Part shown: positions 1 to 6,617 of the stretch, one piece after another
How the letters are laid out: every line of letters starts with the position of its first letter
Numbering within the stretch: position 1 is the stretch's first letter
Made by a program: the position numbers and the translations under genes
DNA from: a bacterium
Lineage (GTDB): Bacteria; CBDUZB01; JAGLHV01
Reading direction: 5' to 3'
DNA: 6,969 nt
Assembly: GCA_023143305.1 (NCBI GenBank)
Contig: JAGLHV010000066.1
Location: forward strand, 1 to 6,969
The notes under the pieces: generated by a model
What the model was told of the DNA's origin: nothing
Database searches by the model: none
What the model saw: only the letters and a program-made list of their open reading frames with translations

Positions 1-1628
<1,628 letters not shown>

Positions 1629-2102
1629 ATGAAATTTTTAGTAGATTTTATGTTGGGCCGGCTTAATCGCTGGCTGCGTATTATGGGGTATGATTGTTTA
1701 TATTTCAGACGTGACCCTTTTTCCGGGTTTAAGGGAAAAAAGGATTTAATTTATCAAAGTCTTAAAGAAGGAAGGATTATTTTAAGCAGGGATACAACCC
1801 TGAGTAAAAAAAAAGCTCTCAAGCTGATAATTATTAAAAGTGATTTTTTATCGGAACAACTAAATCAGGTATTTAAAATATTTAATTTAAAATTAGATAA
1901 AAGTAAAGTTTTTTCCCGTTGTATAATTTGCAATACGCTTTTAACTATAATAGATAAGCAAAAAATCCGGGATAAAGTTCCTGAGTATGTTTATCAGACT
2001 CAAAATAGTTTTTCGCTATGTCTTTTTTGTCAAAAGGTTTATTGGAAAGGAACTCATGAAAAATTAGTTGAAAAAGAATTAAAAAAAATGCTTTCTTTAT
2101 AA
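1629..2102 (+). CDS. Mut7-C RNase domain protein (PIN-like fold plus zinc ribbon)
   Basis: The 157-residue protein matches the Mut7-C (formerly DUF82) family, which combines a PIN-like putative ribonuclease domain with a zinc ribbon. The N-terminus MKFLVDFMLGRLNRWLRIMGYD is the family signature. Candidate metal-binding acids are D6, D39, D55 (in the LSRD motif, usually LTRD) and D72. The zinc ribbon uses C98/C101 and C131/C134 and ends in the typical YWKGTH at 138-143. Length is normal for the stand-alone bacterial form. The ATG begins at the base after the ligA TAA, with no good Shine-Dalgarno, so translation is probably coupled to ligA. No substrate or pathway is established for these small bacterial members. 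The RNase activity is inferred from the domain and not from anything specific here. Confidence 0.88.
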   Translation: MKFLVDFMLGRLNRWLRIMGYDCLYFRRDPFSGFKGKKDLIYQSLKEGRIILSRDTTLSKKKALKLIIIKSDFLSEQLNQVFKIFNLKLDKSKVFSRCIICNTLLTIIDKQKIRDKVPEYVYQTQNSFSLCLFCQKVYWKGTHEKLVEKELKKMLSL

Positions 2103-2157
2103 ATAAAAATATGATATAAAAAAAATAGGTTTAAAAAAATTACTTTAAATAAAAAAA

Positions 2158-2165
2158 GGGGGGGG
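2158..2165 (+). promoter_or_regulatory. G8 tract acting as ribosome binding site
   Basis: A run of seven A is followed by eight G and then AAAGC before the ATG at 2171. The G run sits 5 bases from the start, where a Shine-Dalgarno is expected, and no other SD-like sequence is present. Such homopolymers are prone to length change by slippage, which would alter SD spacing. No convincing -35/-10 pair was found in the 68-bp gap, so the gene may be read from upstream. Confidence 0.6.
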
Positions 2166-2170
2166 AAAGC

Positions 2171-2755
2171 ATGGTAAAAAGAATTATTGCATTTAGTATT
2201 GTTGGGGTGGTTTTGTGGGGATGTATTTCTTGTGGAACCTCTAAACCTAAAGAGGTGTCTTTTAAGGGAAAATGGAAGCAGGTTTTTGAGAATTGCATAA
2301 TGGGAGTGAAAGAAGAATCTGTTGTAGATGTTTTTACCGATGGGGTGCGGTTTCGGACAGAAAGTGAAAATAGGATTCAGTTTTATGATGGGAAATATTT
2401 ATATTCAAAAACAAAAAATACTTTGGATGGATATAGTTTTCCTGTAACTACAAATGAAATTTCTCCTGAAAAAATAAAACCGTATAAATTCTGGTTTGTT
2501 ATTCATCAGGGAAAAACCGGGCCGGGAGGAAATATAGCCGGACAGGAAACAGTACTTTATCAGGTTAAAATAAAACGTCCCGATGGAGAATTAACTTCAC
2601 AAGTCTGGGTAGATGCTAAAACAGGAATAGCCTTAAAGTCTCTTCAAACAATTTATTCTCATCAGGTAAGCCAGATGGTGACCCAAAACAGTCAGGAATG
2701 CTTAGAAATTAGTTATGGTCCTGTAACCGATGAAGTTTTTAATAAACCGGAATAA
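2171..2755 (+). CDS. Secreted lipoprotein, possibly LolA/RseB-like fold
   Basis: The 194-residue protein starts with a lipoprotein signal: positively charged MVKR, a hydrophobic stretch at 5-16, and a lipobox-like LWGC with lipidation probably at C18. C21 in CISC is a less likely alternative because its -3 residue is cysteine. The mature part is beta-rich. It reads like the LolA/RseB-type lipoprotein-binding fold, with IQFYDGKYLYS, then NIAGQETVLYQVKIKRPDGELTSQVWVDAKTGIALKS and the closing VTDEVFNKPE. In that fold a cross-linked half-barrel typically carries VWVD..TG.PLK strands. This assignment is by pattern only and is tentative. The stop lies 2 bp before the rhomboid start, so the two are co-translated and probably act in the same envelope process. 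Confidence 0.75.
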   Translation: MVKRIIAFSIVGVVLWGCISCGTSKPKEVSFKGKWKQVFENCIMGVKEESVVDVFTDGVRFRTESENRIQFYDGKYLYSKTKNTLDGYSFPVTTNEISPEKIKPYKFWFVIHQGKTGPGGNIAGQETVLYQVKIKRPDGELTSQVWVDAKTGIALKSLQTIYSHQVSQMVTQNSQECLEISYGPVTDEVFNKPE

Positions 2756-2757
2756 AT

Positions 2758-4251
2758 ATGTTTATTCTTTTTCCTATTGGCCGTAAAACGACACTTAGTA
2801 AATTTCCTTATTTTACAGTTGGATTGATTATACTTAATGTATTGGTTTTTATTTTGACCTGGCCGGGAGAAAAACGGTTTTTAAATGAACGGGTAAGTTT
2901 TGAACAGTTTTCTTTTCAGGGACAGCAACTGGTAGATATTTTAATCAGTGAACATTCGGGAATCACTCAAACAACAAGAATATTGTTGCAAAATGAAAAA
3001 AAATCACCGGATTTTCCTACTCCAATAGTGGAAGAGATTTTTTTGTCTGTTCAAAATGAAGCAATAGTGATTTCTTATCAAACCCAATACCAATGGAAAT
3101 TACATTATCCACAGTATAAAGCTTTAAAAAAGACTTTAGAAGAATCGTCCGAAAATCGCCATTCTTTATTTTCAAAGTATGGCTTTTCTAAGCAAGGACC
3201 GATATTTCCTAATATTTTTACTTATCAATTTTTACATGCCGGTATATTACACATTTTTTTTAATATGTTTTTTTTATGGTTAGTTGGATGTAATATAGAG
3301 GAGCGATGGGGCCCAATAATTTTTCTTTCATTGTATTTTTTAGGTGGGGTAGTTGCTGTTTTAGTGCAGGGAGCTCTGTATCCTCAATATCAGGAACCTT
3401 CGATAGGTGCTTCCGGGGCAGTGGCAGCAATAATGGGTGCTTTTCTTATTCGTTATGCTTTTATAAAAATTCGTATTTTTTATTTTTTACTTTTGTCTAT
3501 TTATCCCCGTTTTGGAGTGTTTGAAATGCCGGCATGGATAGCGGTGTCCTTATGGTTTTTTCAACAATTATTTATGGGGTTAATGACTCTTAAATATACA
3601 CCTAAGGTAGGGTATTGGGCGCATATAGCCGGATTTATTTTCGGTGTCGGAGGGGGAATTTTAATTAGAACTTTCCGTATTGGTAAACGATGGGAAGATG
3701 TATTTGAACAGACTCCGGATAGGCTCGAACTTAAGGTAGAAAAAGGTATTTCTGCTTCTTTTTTGAATGATTTTCAAAAAGCCCGGAGAATTTTTGACGA
3801 AATTATTGCTATTTGTCCAGAGCATATAAAAGCGAGGGAAGGCCTCTTGCGTGTTTATGAACGGGAAAATAATCAATTGTCCTTTTGTCAAACAGCCATA
3901 GAATTAATGAAAAGAGCAGAAGACAAGGAGGATATAGTTTTAATAAATGAAATTTTAGATCGGACAAAAATTGTTATCAGAAAAGCAGAATTAAGTGATT
4001 TTCTTTTCTTTCAAATTGCTTCTTTTTATGAAAAAGCTCAACGATGGAAAGAAGCAGTACAGACGTACCAACATATTCTTGAAAAATTCAATAAAAGTGT
4101 TTATTTACCTAAAGTATTATTTGCGGTGGGTAAGATTCTGAAAGAAAGGTTACATCGTTCTCAGGAAGCTAAACAATACTTTGAAAAGCTTACTTATTCT
4201 CCTTATGACCTTGAGTGGGGTACGATAGCTCGGGAGTATATAAAAGATTGA
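2758..4251 (+). CDS. Rhomboid family intramembrane serine protease with C-terminal TPR-like region
   Basis: This 497-residue protein is a rhomboid protease, which cleaves transmembrane segments inside the membrane by a Ser-His dyad. TM1 lies at about 17-34. The oxyanion motif HIFFN (H165, N169) keeps the H-x3-N spacing of E. coli GlpG. IEERWG (180-185) is the loop after TM2. GASG (217-220) holds the catalytic S219 and YWAHIAGF (286-293) the catalytic H289. MPAWIAVSLWFFQQLF (257-272) is a further membrane segment typical of this bacterial subgroup. Between TM1 and TM2, residues about 38-150 form a large extracytoplasmic loop, far longer than the roughly 30 residues in GlpG. Residues about 325-497 are cytoplasmic helical repeats resembling TPR units (for example NDFQKARRIFDEIIAICP and QRWKEAVQTYQHILEKF). 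The catalytic residues are intact. The start is the first ATG, 2 bp after the lipoprotein stop, with only a weak SD, which suggests translational coupling. Confidence 0.93.
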   Translation: MFILFPIGRKTTLSKFPYFTVGLIILNVLVFILTWPGEKRFLNERVSFEQFSFQGQQLVDILISEHSGITQTTRILLQNEKKSPDFPTPIVEEIFLSVQNEAIVISYQTQYQWKLHYPQYKALKKTLEESSENRHSLFSKYGFSKQGPIFPNIFTYQFLHAGILHIFFNMFFLWLVGCNIEERWGPIIFLSLYFLGGVVAVLVQGALYPQYQEPSIGASGAVAAIMGAFLIRYAFIKIRIFYFLLLSIYPRFGVFEMPAWIAVSLWFFQQLFMGLMTLKYTPKVGYWAHIAGFIFGVGGGILIRTFRIGKRWEDVFEQTPDRLELKVEKGISASFLNDFQKARRIFDEIIAICPEHIKAREGLLRVYERENNQLSFCQTAIELMKRAEDKEDIVLINEILDRTKIVIRKAELSDFLFFQIASFYEKAQRWKEAVQTYQHILEKFNKSVYLPKVLFAVGKILKERLHRSQEAKQYFEKLTYSPYDLEWGTIAREYIKD

Positions 4252-4272
4252 AAAATAAAAGTTTTTATAGTT

Positions 4273-4307
4273 ACTCAAAATACCCTGTTTATTTTCGGGA
4301 ATTGAGT
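4273..4307 (+). terminator. Imperfect stem-loop after the rhomboid gene, weak terminator candidate
   Basis: ACTCAA at 4273-4278 pairs with TTGAGT at 4302-4307, and CCC at 4283-4285 pairs with GGG at 4297-4299 across a small internal loop. The following sequence is T-rich but has no uninterrupted U tract, so termination would be inefficient. The element may only separate the lipoprotein-rhomboid unit partly from the next gene. Confidence 0.25.
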
Positions 4308-4318
4308 TAATTTATTGC

Positions 4319-4327
4319 TGGTAAAAT
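4319..4327 (+). promoter_or_regulatory. Possible extended -10 promoter element for the outer membrane protein gene
   Basis: TGGTAAAAT has the TGn extension and five of six bases of a sigma-70 -10 hexamer, and ends 21 bp before the start codon. No good -35 lies at 16-18 bp; TTGAGT at 4302-4307 is only 14 bp away. Extended -10 promoters can work without a -35, so this remains possible but unproven. Confidence 0.3.
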
Positions 4328-4335
4328 AATAAGAC

Positions 4336-4344
4336 AGGAGGGGG
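4336..4344 (+). promoter_or_regulatory. Strong Shine-Dalgarno for the outer membrane protein gene
   Basis: AGGAGGGGG ends 4 bases before the ATG at 4349, which fixes that start over any internal ATG. The sequence GGGGGAAAG just before the start resembles the one before the lipoprotein gene at 2171. Confidence 0.7.
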
Positions 4345-4348
4345 AAAG

Positions 4349-5284
4349 ATGCGAAAGATTTTAAAAGTTTTTGTCATTGCCCAAATCATCGGGCTAATTT
4401 GTTTAAGCAGTCAAGCAATGGTTTTGGCTAAAGGGGTAGGTTCGTCAGCCGGGGTTACTTTACTGCAGCCTGTTTCTGCCAAGGTCTCCGGGCTGGGAGA
4501 GGCCTGTGCTTCGTTATCCGGAGAGGTTTTTAGTTTGTATTACAATCCTGCCGGTCTTTCTTCATTAGAACAGCAGGCAGTATCTTTTATGTATCAGAAG
4601 GGGGTAGCAGAGGATAATTTTACTACTCTTATATATGGAAAGAAGTTTACCTTTTGTACATTAGGCGTAAGCGTACTTTATTATGATACGGGTGAAGTTG
4701 AGATGTATAATACGGACGGTGTTTTAATCAGTGAGGTGGGGCAGAAAGATATGGTTTTTAGTATAGGGGGAGCGAAGGAAATCGGGGGGTTTCCGGTAGG
4801 GATAAATCTTAAAGTTATTTCCTCGGAAATATTCGGAGAAAGTGCTACGGCTTTTGCGGTAGATTTAGGAGGGCAGTATAAAAAAGAATTATTCAATGGT
4901 CGGTTACAGACGGGTCTGTCCATACAAAACTTAGGCACAGAACTTACTTATTTAGAGGAAGGGGAATCTCTGCCTTTGACTATACGTCCTGGTATATCCT
5001 ATAGTAAAGAAATGAACAGCAATGCTTTTTTAGTATCCTGTGATATTCCTTATTATGTAAATGAAGAAGAAATGCTGGTTCTTTTTGGAGTTGAATATAC
5101 TTATAATAAATTATTTTCTCTTAGGGGAGGATATCGTTTAAATCTGGATGATGCGGACAAGGAAGACGAATCGATAAATATAGGTTTGGGGATAAACTGG
5201 AAGAATTATAGTCTTGATTATGCTGTAGGTCTTACCGATGATCTTTCTACTCCTCACCGTGTTTCTGTTCAGGTGAAGTTTTAA
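4349..5284 (+). CDS. PorV/PorQ family outer membrane beta-barrel protein
   Basis: The 311-residue precursor has a signal peptide (MRKILK, hydrophobic core, likely cut after VLA27). The mature N-terminus follows the PorV/PorQ (UPF0164-like) pattern: small residues, then VSGLGEACASLSGEVFSLYYNPAGLSSLE with the hallmark NPAG at 66-69. The rest alternates hydrophobic and polar residues as in a transmembrane barrel, and it ends in VQVKF, a C-terminal phenylalanine signal recognised by the BAM assembly machinery. In Bacteroidota PorV is a type IX secretion shuttle. In other phyla these homologues are common orphans of unknown cargo, and nothing here shows other type IX genes. It follows the lipoprotein and rhomboid by 97 bp and has its own strong SD and perhaps its own promoter. 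A role in the envelope is clear; a transport function is inferred only from the family. Confidence 0.85.
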   Translation: MRKILKVFVIAQIIGLICLSSQAMVLAKGVGSSAGVTLLQPVSAKVSGLGEACASLSGEVFSLYYNPAGLSSLEQQAVSFMYQKGVAEDNFTTLIYGKKFTFCTLGVSVLYYDTGEVEMYNTDGVLISEVGQKDMVFSIGGAKEIGGFPVGINLKVISSEIFGESATAFAVDLGGQYKKELFNGRLQTGLSIQNLGTELTYLEEGESLPLTIRPGISYSKEMNSNAFLVSCDIPYYVNEEEMLVLFGVEYTYNKLFSLRGGYRLNLDDADKEDESINIGLGINWKNYSLDYAVGLTDDLSTPHRVSVQVKF

Positions 5285-5307
5285 TCTTAAATTAAAGAGT
5301 AATAGAT

Positions 5308-5330
5308 TTTAAAATGCGATTAATTTTAAA
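5308..5330. repeat. 8-bp inverted repeat in the gap before the nrdR promoter
   Basis: TTTAAAAT at 5308-5315 is the reverse complement of ATTTTAAA at 5323-5330, with a 7-nt loop. It lies 23 bp after the outer membrane protein stop. It has no G/C in the stem and no T tract after it, so it is a poor intrinsic terminator. The rest of the gap up to 5479 is T-rich and purine-rich low-complexity sequence in which I see no convincing gene. Confidence 0.35.
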
Positions 5331-5479
5331 GCATAATAATAGTAAATGATAAAGGAGATAAGAATAAGGAAAAATTAAGATGAGAATAAAATGCTCAAGA
5401 TTTTTAGAAGTAGGTTTTTTTATTGGGATTTTTCTTTTTCTTAAAAATAAATTATTTTTTGGGGAGGTATTTTTTTTGC

Positions 5480-5509
5480 TTGACAACACTATATATGGTG
5501 TGATAGAAT
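5480..5509 (+). promoter_or_regulatory. Sigma-70-type promoter of the nrdR operon
   Basis: A perfect -35 TTGACA (5480-5485), an 18-bp spacer and a -10 TAGAAT (5504-5509) preceded by the TGn extension (5501-5503) form the best promoter in the window. Initiation is expected near 5516, giving a leader of about 26 nt before nrdR. The spacer is occupied by the NrdR box, so NrdR binding should block RNA polymerase. Confidence 0.8.
5486..5501. promoter_or_regulatory. NrdR box (operator), near-consensus copy
   Basis: ACACTATATATGGTGT matches the known NrdR-box consensus acaCwAtATaTwGtGt at 15 of 16 positions; the only deviation is G at position 12. It is also an almost perfect dyad, with one mismatched pair of eight. 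It fits exactly between the -35 and -10, the usual place for repression by nucleotide-loaded NrdR, and lies directly upstream of nrdR itself. Confidence 0.88.
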
Positions 5510-5516
5510 GAACAAA

Positions 5517-5532
5517 TTTCATTATATAGGGG
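5517..5532. promoter_or_regulatory. Degenerate second NrdR box
   Basis: TTTCATTATATAGGGG matches the NrdR consensus at 10 of 16 positions, including C4, the TATAT core and G13/G15. It begins exactly 31 bp after the first box, about three helical turns, the usual spacing of paired NrdR boxes. It overlaps the expected transcription start and the SD, so its right half is under other constraints. Confidence 0.45.
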
Positions 5533-5535
5533 TGA
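5528..5535 (+). promoter_or_regulatory. Shine-Dalgarno of nrdR
   Basis: AGGGGTGA lies 6 bases before the ATG at 5542 and supports that start. It overlaps the right half of the degenerate second NrdR box. Confidence 0.6.
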
Positions 5536-5541
5536 ACTGTT

Positions 5542-6000
5542 ATGCGCTGTCCTTTTTGTAAAGAGGATAACGATAAGGTAATTGATTCCAGACCTTTGGA
5601 AGAAGCTGCAGAAATACGGCGCAGAAGGGAATGTCTAGATTGTGGTAAAAGATTTACTACTTACGAAAAACTGGAAGAAATTCCTTTAATCATTATAAAA
5701 AATGATAAGCGCAGAGAATCTTTTAACCGCAATAAATTAAGGGAAGGAATAATTCGTGCTTGTGAAAAAAGGCCGATAAGTGTTGAAGTCATTGAAAATA
5801 TGGTAAATGAAATTGAATATGAATTGCGCGATTATGTAATGGAAGTGAAAAGTAAAGTTATTGGAGAAAAAGTTTTAAAAAAATTGAAAATATTAGATGA
5901 GGTTGCTTATGTTCGTTTTGCTTCTGTATATCGCAAGTTTAAAAGTGCAAATGCTTTTATTCACGAATTACAGATTTTAAAACGTTTACAAAAAAAGTAA
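5542..6000 (+). CDS. nrdR: Transcriptional repressor NrdR
   Basis: NrdR is the ATP/dATP-sensing repressor of bacterial ribonucleotide reductase genes. At 152 residues it has the standard length. It starts with MRCPFC, and the zinc ribbon uses C3/C6 and C31/C34, with the signature VIDSRP at 13-18 and IRRRRECLDCGKRFTTYE at 25-42. The DNA-contacting arginines of this ribbon are present. An ATP-cone domain fills about 49-137 (IIIKNDKRRESFNRNKLREGIIRAC near its start, VAYVRFASVYRKF near its end). The gene is preceded by its own NrdR box, so autorepression is expected. It is followed by a redoxin gene and an ATP-cone reductase, which are its likely regulatory targets through read-through. Identification is essentially certain. 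Confidence 0.98.
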   Translation: MRCPFCKEDNDKVIDSRPLEEAAEIRRRRECLDCGKRFTTYEKLEEIPLIIIKNDKRRESFNRNKLREGIIRACEKRPISVEVIENMVNEIEYELRDYVMEVKSKVIGEKVLKKLKILDEVAYVRFASVYRKFKSANAFIHELQILKRLQKK

Positions 6001-6036
6001 AGTCCGGTTTTAAAAAAACATAAAAATATTATAAAG

Positions 6037-6043
6037 AAGGAGG
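6037..6043 (+). promoter_or_regulatory. Shine-Dalgarno of the redoxin gene
   Basis: AAGGAGG is a full-strength SD located 11 bases before the ATG at 6055, slightly far but the best candidate. It supports that ATG as the start. No clear separate promoter was seen in the 54-bp gap after nrdR. Confidence 0.65.
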
Positions 6044-6054
6044 CAATAAAACAA

Positions 6055-6363
6055 ATGAAGATTAAAATTTTTGGAAAAAATGATTGCAGTGCCTGTACTG
6101 CAACTAAGCAAAAATTTGAGTTTTTTTTAAAAAAGTGGGATTTAAAAAAATCAGCGGAAATTGTCTTTTATGACTTAGACACAGTAGATGGTTTAGTAGA
6201 AGGTTCTTTATTGAATGCTATGGATGTTCCTACTACTATTTTAGAAAAAGAAGGAGAAGAAGTAGCTCGATGGGAAAAAGCTGTTCCTACATCTTTGGAA
6301 TTTAAAAAACATTTTATAACTATTAATGAAGCTAATCTTGATCAGGTAATGGATGTTAGATAG
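6055..6363 (+). CDS. Glutaredoxin/thioredoxin-like protein, probable reductase partner
   Basis: This 102-residue protein has the small redoxin fold: a first strand KIKIFGK, the active-site motif C11-S-A-C14 (CxxC), a helix, the strand EIVFYDLDTVDG (35-46), the cis-proline loop DVPTT with P59, and the strand ILEKEGEEVARW. Its overall plan is closer to glutaredoxin/NrdH than to classical thioredoxin, which would carry WCGPC. It lies between nrdR and an ATP-cone reductase gene, 54 bp after nrdR and with a strong SD. The likely job is to supply electrons to the reductase in place of formate or a general thioredoxin. That role is inferred from position; some class III reductases (NrdD types lacking formate dependence) and class II enzymes are known to use redoxins. 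The cysteines and cis-proline are intact. Confidence 0.85.
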   Translation: MKIKIFGKNDCSACTATKQKFEFFLKKWDLKKSAEIVFYDLDTVDGLVEGSLLNAMDVPTTILEKEGEEVARWEKAVPTSLEFKKHFITINEANLDQVMDVR

Positions 6364-6382
6364 ATAGTTTATTTATTAAAAA

Positions 6383-6412
6383 TAAAATATCCTATTTTAA
6401 AAGTATTTTTTT
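6383..6412 (+). terminator. AT-only hairpin with T7 tail after the redoxin gene, weak attenuator candidate
   Basis: TAAAATA (6383-6389) pairs perfectly with TATTTTA (6393-6399) around a 3-nt loop, and a T7 run lies at 6406-6412. The stem has no G/C pair and is separated from the T run by 6 nt, so termination would be weak. A larger 7-bp pairing, GATAGTT (6363-6369) with AACTATC (6415-6421), encloses it. This could reduce, without abolishing, read-through to the reductase gene. Confidence 0.25.
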
Positions 6413-6479
6413 CTAACTATCGGGGTAGAAAGTCGGTTAGATCCTATCATAAGTATATAAAAGCAACTATTTTGAAGGC

Positions 6480-6547
6480 TAAAAACAAAATCAATCTATA
6501 AGACTGTTTATAGAAAATAAATATTTTTTTATTTAATTTTGTTTTTA
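6480..6547. repeat. Nested inverted repeats in the reductase leader
   Basis: A perfect 12-bp inverted repeat, TAAAAACAAAAT (6480-6491) and ATTTTGTTTTTA (6536-6547), encloses a second perfect 7-bp hairpin, TCTATAA (6495-6501) and TTATAGA (6508-6514), with loop GACTGT. In RNA this could form an extended two-level stem. The AT bias of the region makes chance pairing more likely, but a 12-bp perfect match with an internal C/G pair is longer than elsewhere in the window. I do not recognise it as a known riboswitch class. Confidence 0.45.
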
Positions 6548-6573
6548 ATTTACAGGTGGAAGTTCTTTCTGGG

Positions 6574-6611
6574 TAACCATAGTAAAAAATAATTATTCAA
6601 GAGGATGGTTA
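6574..6611 (+). promoter_or_regulatory. Stem-loop presenting the Shine-Dalgarno of the reductase gene
   Basis: TAACCAT (6574-6580) pairs perfectly with ATGGTTA (6605-6611). The SD-like AAGAGG (6599-6604) lies in the loop next to the 3' arm, 13 bases before the ATG at 6618. If the stem forms, the SD is displayed close to the start codon, which may compensate for the long linear spacing. This is a prediction from pairing only. Confidence 0.35.
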
Positions 6612-6617
6612 AGCTAA

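Noticed and set aside
3306..3524. Open frames overlapping the real genes on both strands (for example 3306-3524 +, 557-814 -, 941-1168 -, 3661-3891 -, 4681-4938 -, 5292-5522 -)
   Set aside because: They lie within or across well-supported genes or the nrdR promoter, show no recognisable domain, and lack convincing ribosome binding sites.
5443..5459. Palindrome AAAAATAA-A-TTATTTTT before the nrdR promoter, considered as a terminator
   Set aside because: The one-base centre cannot form an RNA hairpin loop without losing pairs, there is no G/C, and such palindromes are common in very AT-rich gaps.
5380..5511. A possible 43-codon ORF with a hydrophobic stretch (FFIGIFLFL) just before nrdR
   Set aside because: Its hydrophobicity comes from low-complexity T runs, its SD is weak, and its 3' third runs through the nrdR promoter and operator, which explain that sequence better.
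6449..6470. TATATA-containing stretch in the reductase leader considered as another NrdR box
   Set aside because: It lacks the flanking ACAC and GTGT half-sites and has no dyad in the required register.
6421..6480. Possible tRNA remnant on the minus strand (GGATCTAACC resembles a T-loop region)
   Set aside because: No acceptor, D or anticodon arms can be paired around it and the conserved T-loop bases are missing.
6549..6617. Open stretch reading FTGGSSFWVTIVKNNYSRGWLS ending at the TAA before the reductase ATG
   Set aside because: There is no start codon in frame after the upstream stop, and the stretch is only 22 codons; it is better explained as leader sequence with a stem-loop.
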